DNA of 6,795 bases from Rhodospirillaceae bacterium. Lineage in GTDB: Bacteria; Pseudomonadota; Alphaproteobacteria; MPNO01; UBA2964. Positions 6,019-6,795 of the stretch are shown one piece after another. Below the pieces are notes generated by a model. The model saw only the letters and a list, made by a program, of their open reading frames with translations, ran no database searches and was not told the DNA's origin. A program made the translations under genes and the position numbers. Location of the stretch: the NCBI GenBank assembly GCA_002712335.1, contig PATI01000037.1:29797-36591 (forward strand), in the 5' to 3' direction. Numbering within the stretch: the first letter of the stretch is position 1; the number at the start of each line of letters is the position of its first letter.

Positions 6019-6795
6019 TACAATCAATTTCATGGATAAAAATTACGAAGAACGGCTGCTAAATTTGGTTATTTCTCGTCATGAAATAGATGAAGATATT
6101 GATAATTCAGTATGTTCTATTCTCAATAGTGTAAGGAAAAATGGTGACGAGGCTATCTTAAGTTATACAAAGGAGTTTGATCGCTTAGAATTGTCCAACT
6201 CCTTTGATTTAAGAATTGAACAAGAGGAAATTGAAAAAGCAATATCAAGTTGTCCAAATGAAATTTTGGCAGCTTTAAAGCACGCTAAAGTACGAATAGA
6301 GACTTATCATAAAAAGCAATTACCTCAAGACTTCGACTATGTTGATGAAGAGGGGGTTCAATTGGGTTCTAGGTGGACATCGATCTCTTCAGTTGGTGTT
6401 TACGTTCCCGGAGGGCGGGCATCTTACCCAAGCTCTGTATTGATGAATGTGGTGCCAGCGAGGGTAGCCGGTGTTGAGAGAATAGCGATGGTAGTGCCTG
6501 CACCTGATGGCCAATTGAATTACTCAGTTCTAGCGGCTGCTTCTATTTCTGGTGTAGATGAAATTTATCGTATGGGTGGTGCTCAGGCTATTGGCGCATT
6601 GGCCTATGGTACAGAAACTATAAGGCCAGTAGATAAAATTGTGGGGCCGGGAAACGCTTATGTGGCATTGGCCAAACGCAAAGTTTTTGGACTTGTTGGT
6701 ATTGATATGATTGCCGGTCCATCAGAAATTTTGGTTGTGGCTGATTCAAGCAATAATCCTAGTTGGATTGCTGCGGATTTACTCTCACAGGCAGA
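6011..6795 (+). CDS. hisD: Histidinol dehydrogenase, N-terminal part (runs off window)
   Basis: NAD-dependent, zinc-containing enzyme that oxidises L-histidinol to L-histidine in two steps, the end of the pathway begun by the adjacent hisG. The first 261 of about 430 residues are visible and uninterrupted. NAD-site motifs are [18 protein letters not shown] (129-146) and [13 protein letters not shown] (211-223). The family signature begins at [15 protein letters not shown] (231-245) and continues to LLSQA at the window edge. Gln260 aligns with the E. coli Zn ligand Gln259; the next ligand His and the catalytic Glu-His pair lie beyond the window. The ATG is supported by AAGGGA 8 nt upstream and overlaps the hisG stop region by 8 bases, consistent with one operon. 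Confidence 0.97.
   Translation, partial: MVNTINFMDKNYEERLLNLVISRHEIDEDIDNSVCSILNSVRKNGDEAILSYTKEFDRLELSNSFDLRIEQEEIEKAISSCPNEILAALKHAKVRIETYHKKQLPQDFDYVDEEGVQLGSRWTSISSVGVYVPGGRASYPSSVLMNVVPARVAGVERIAMVVPAPDGQLNYSVLAAASISGVDEIYRMGGAQAIGALAYGTETIRPVDKIVGPGNAYVALAKRKVFGLVGIDMIAGPSEILVVADSSNNPSWIAADLLSQA

Overview
The right half of the window looks like the core chromosome of an alphaproteobacterium, probably Rhodospirillales-like and AT-rich for that group. The evidence is the gene order murA - DUF2948 - hisG (short form) - hisD on the + strand, preceded by a 43-codon basic protein, and a typical alphaproteobacterial tRNA-Thr(GGT) on the - strand. The assignment rests on gene order and protein character remembered for the group; no phylogeny was computed.

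Layout. Positions 2-2993 hold four tightly packed + strand genes: the C-terminal part of a PEP-synthase-like enzyme, a class-I (PuuD/C26-like) glutamine amidotransferase, a LicC-like nucleotidyltransferase and a CysC-like small kinase. The first two junctions are ATGA stop/start overlaps. Positions 2994-3143 are a short non-coding zone with an 18-bp perfect palindrome where transcription from the two sides converges. tRNA-Thr lies at 3144-3218 (-). Positions 3219-3360 are a divergent promoter region. Then come the 43-aa protein (3361-3492), murA (3601-4884), a DUF2948 gene (4881-5327), hisG (5344-6018) and the first 261 codons of hisD (6011 to the window end).

The main result is that the four left-hand genes match, in type and in order of transcription, the Campylobacter jejuni set Cj1418-Cj1417-Cj1416-Cj1415. 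That set makes the activated phosphoramidate used for O-methyl phosphoramidate decoration of capsule. Expected steps: the PEP-synthase-like enzyme phosphorylates the amide nitrogen of L-glutamine; the cytidylyltransferase joins phosphoglutamine to CMP; the amidotransferase-like hydrolase releases glutamate and cytidine diphosphoramidate; the CysC-like kinase phosphorylates the nucleotide 3'-OH, chemically parallel to PAPS formation. Similarity-based annotation would give these genes misleading names (PEP synthase, GABA-glutamine hydrolase, choline-phosphate cytidylyltransferase, APS kinase). The acceptor, transferase and any methyltransferase are not in the window.

The accessory cluster abuts the 3' end of the tRNA gene, which is the side where integrating islands usually sit, so this tRNA may mark an island/core boundary. 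The right-hand block is a compact housekeeping operon: peptidoglycan precursor synthesis (MurA) followed by the first and last enzymes of histidine synthesis (HisG, HisD).
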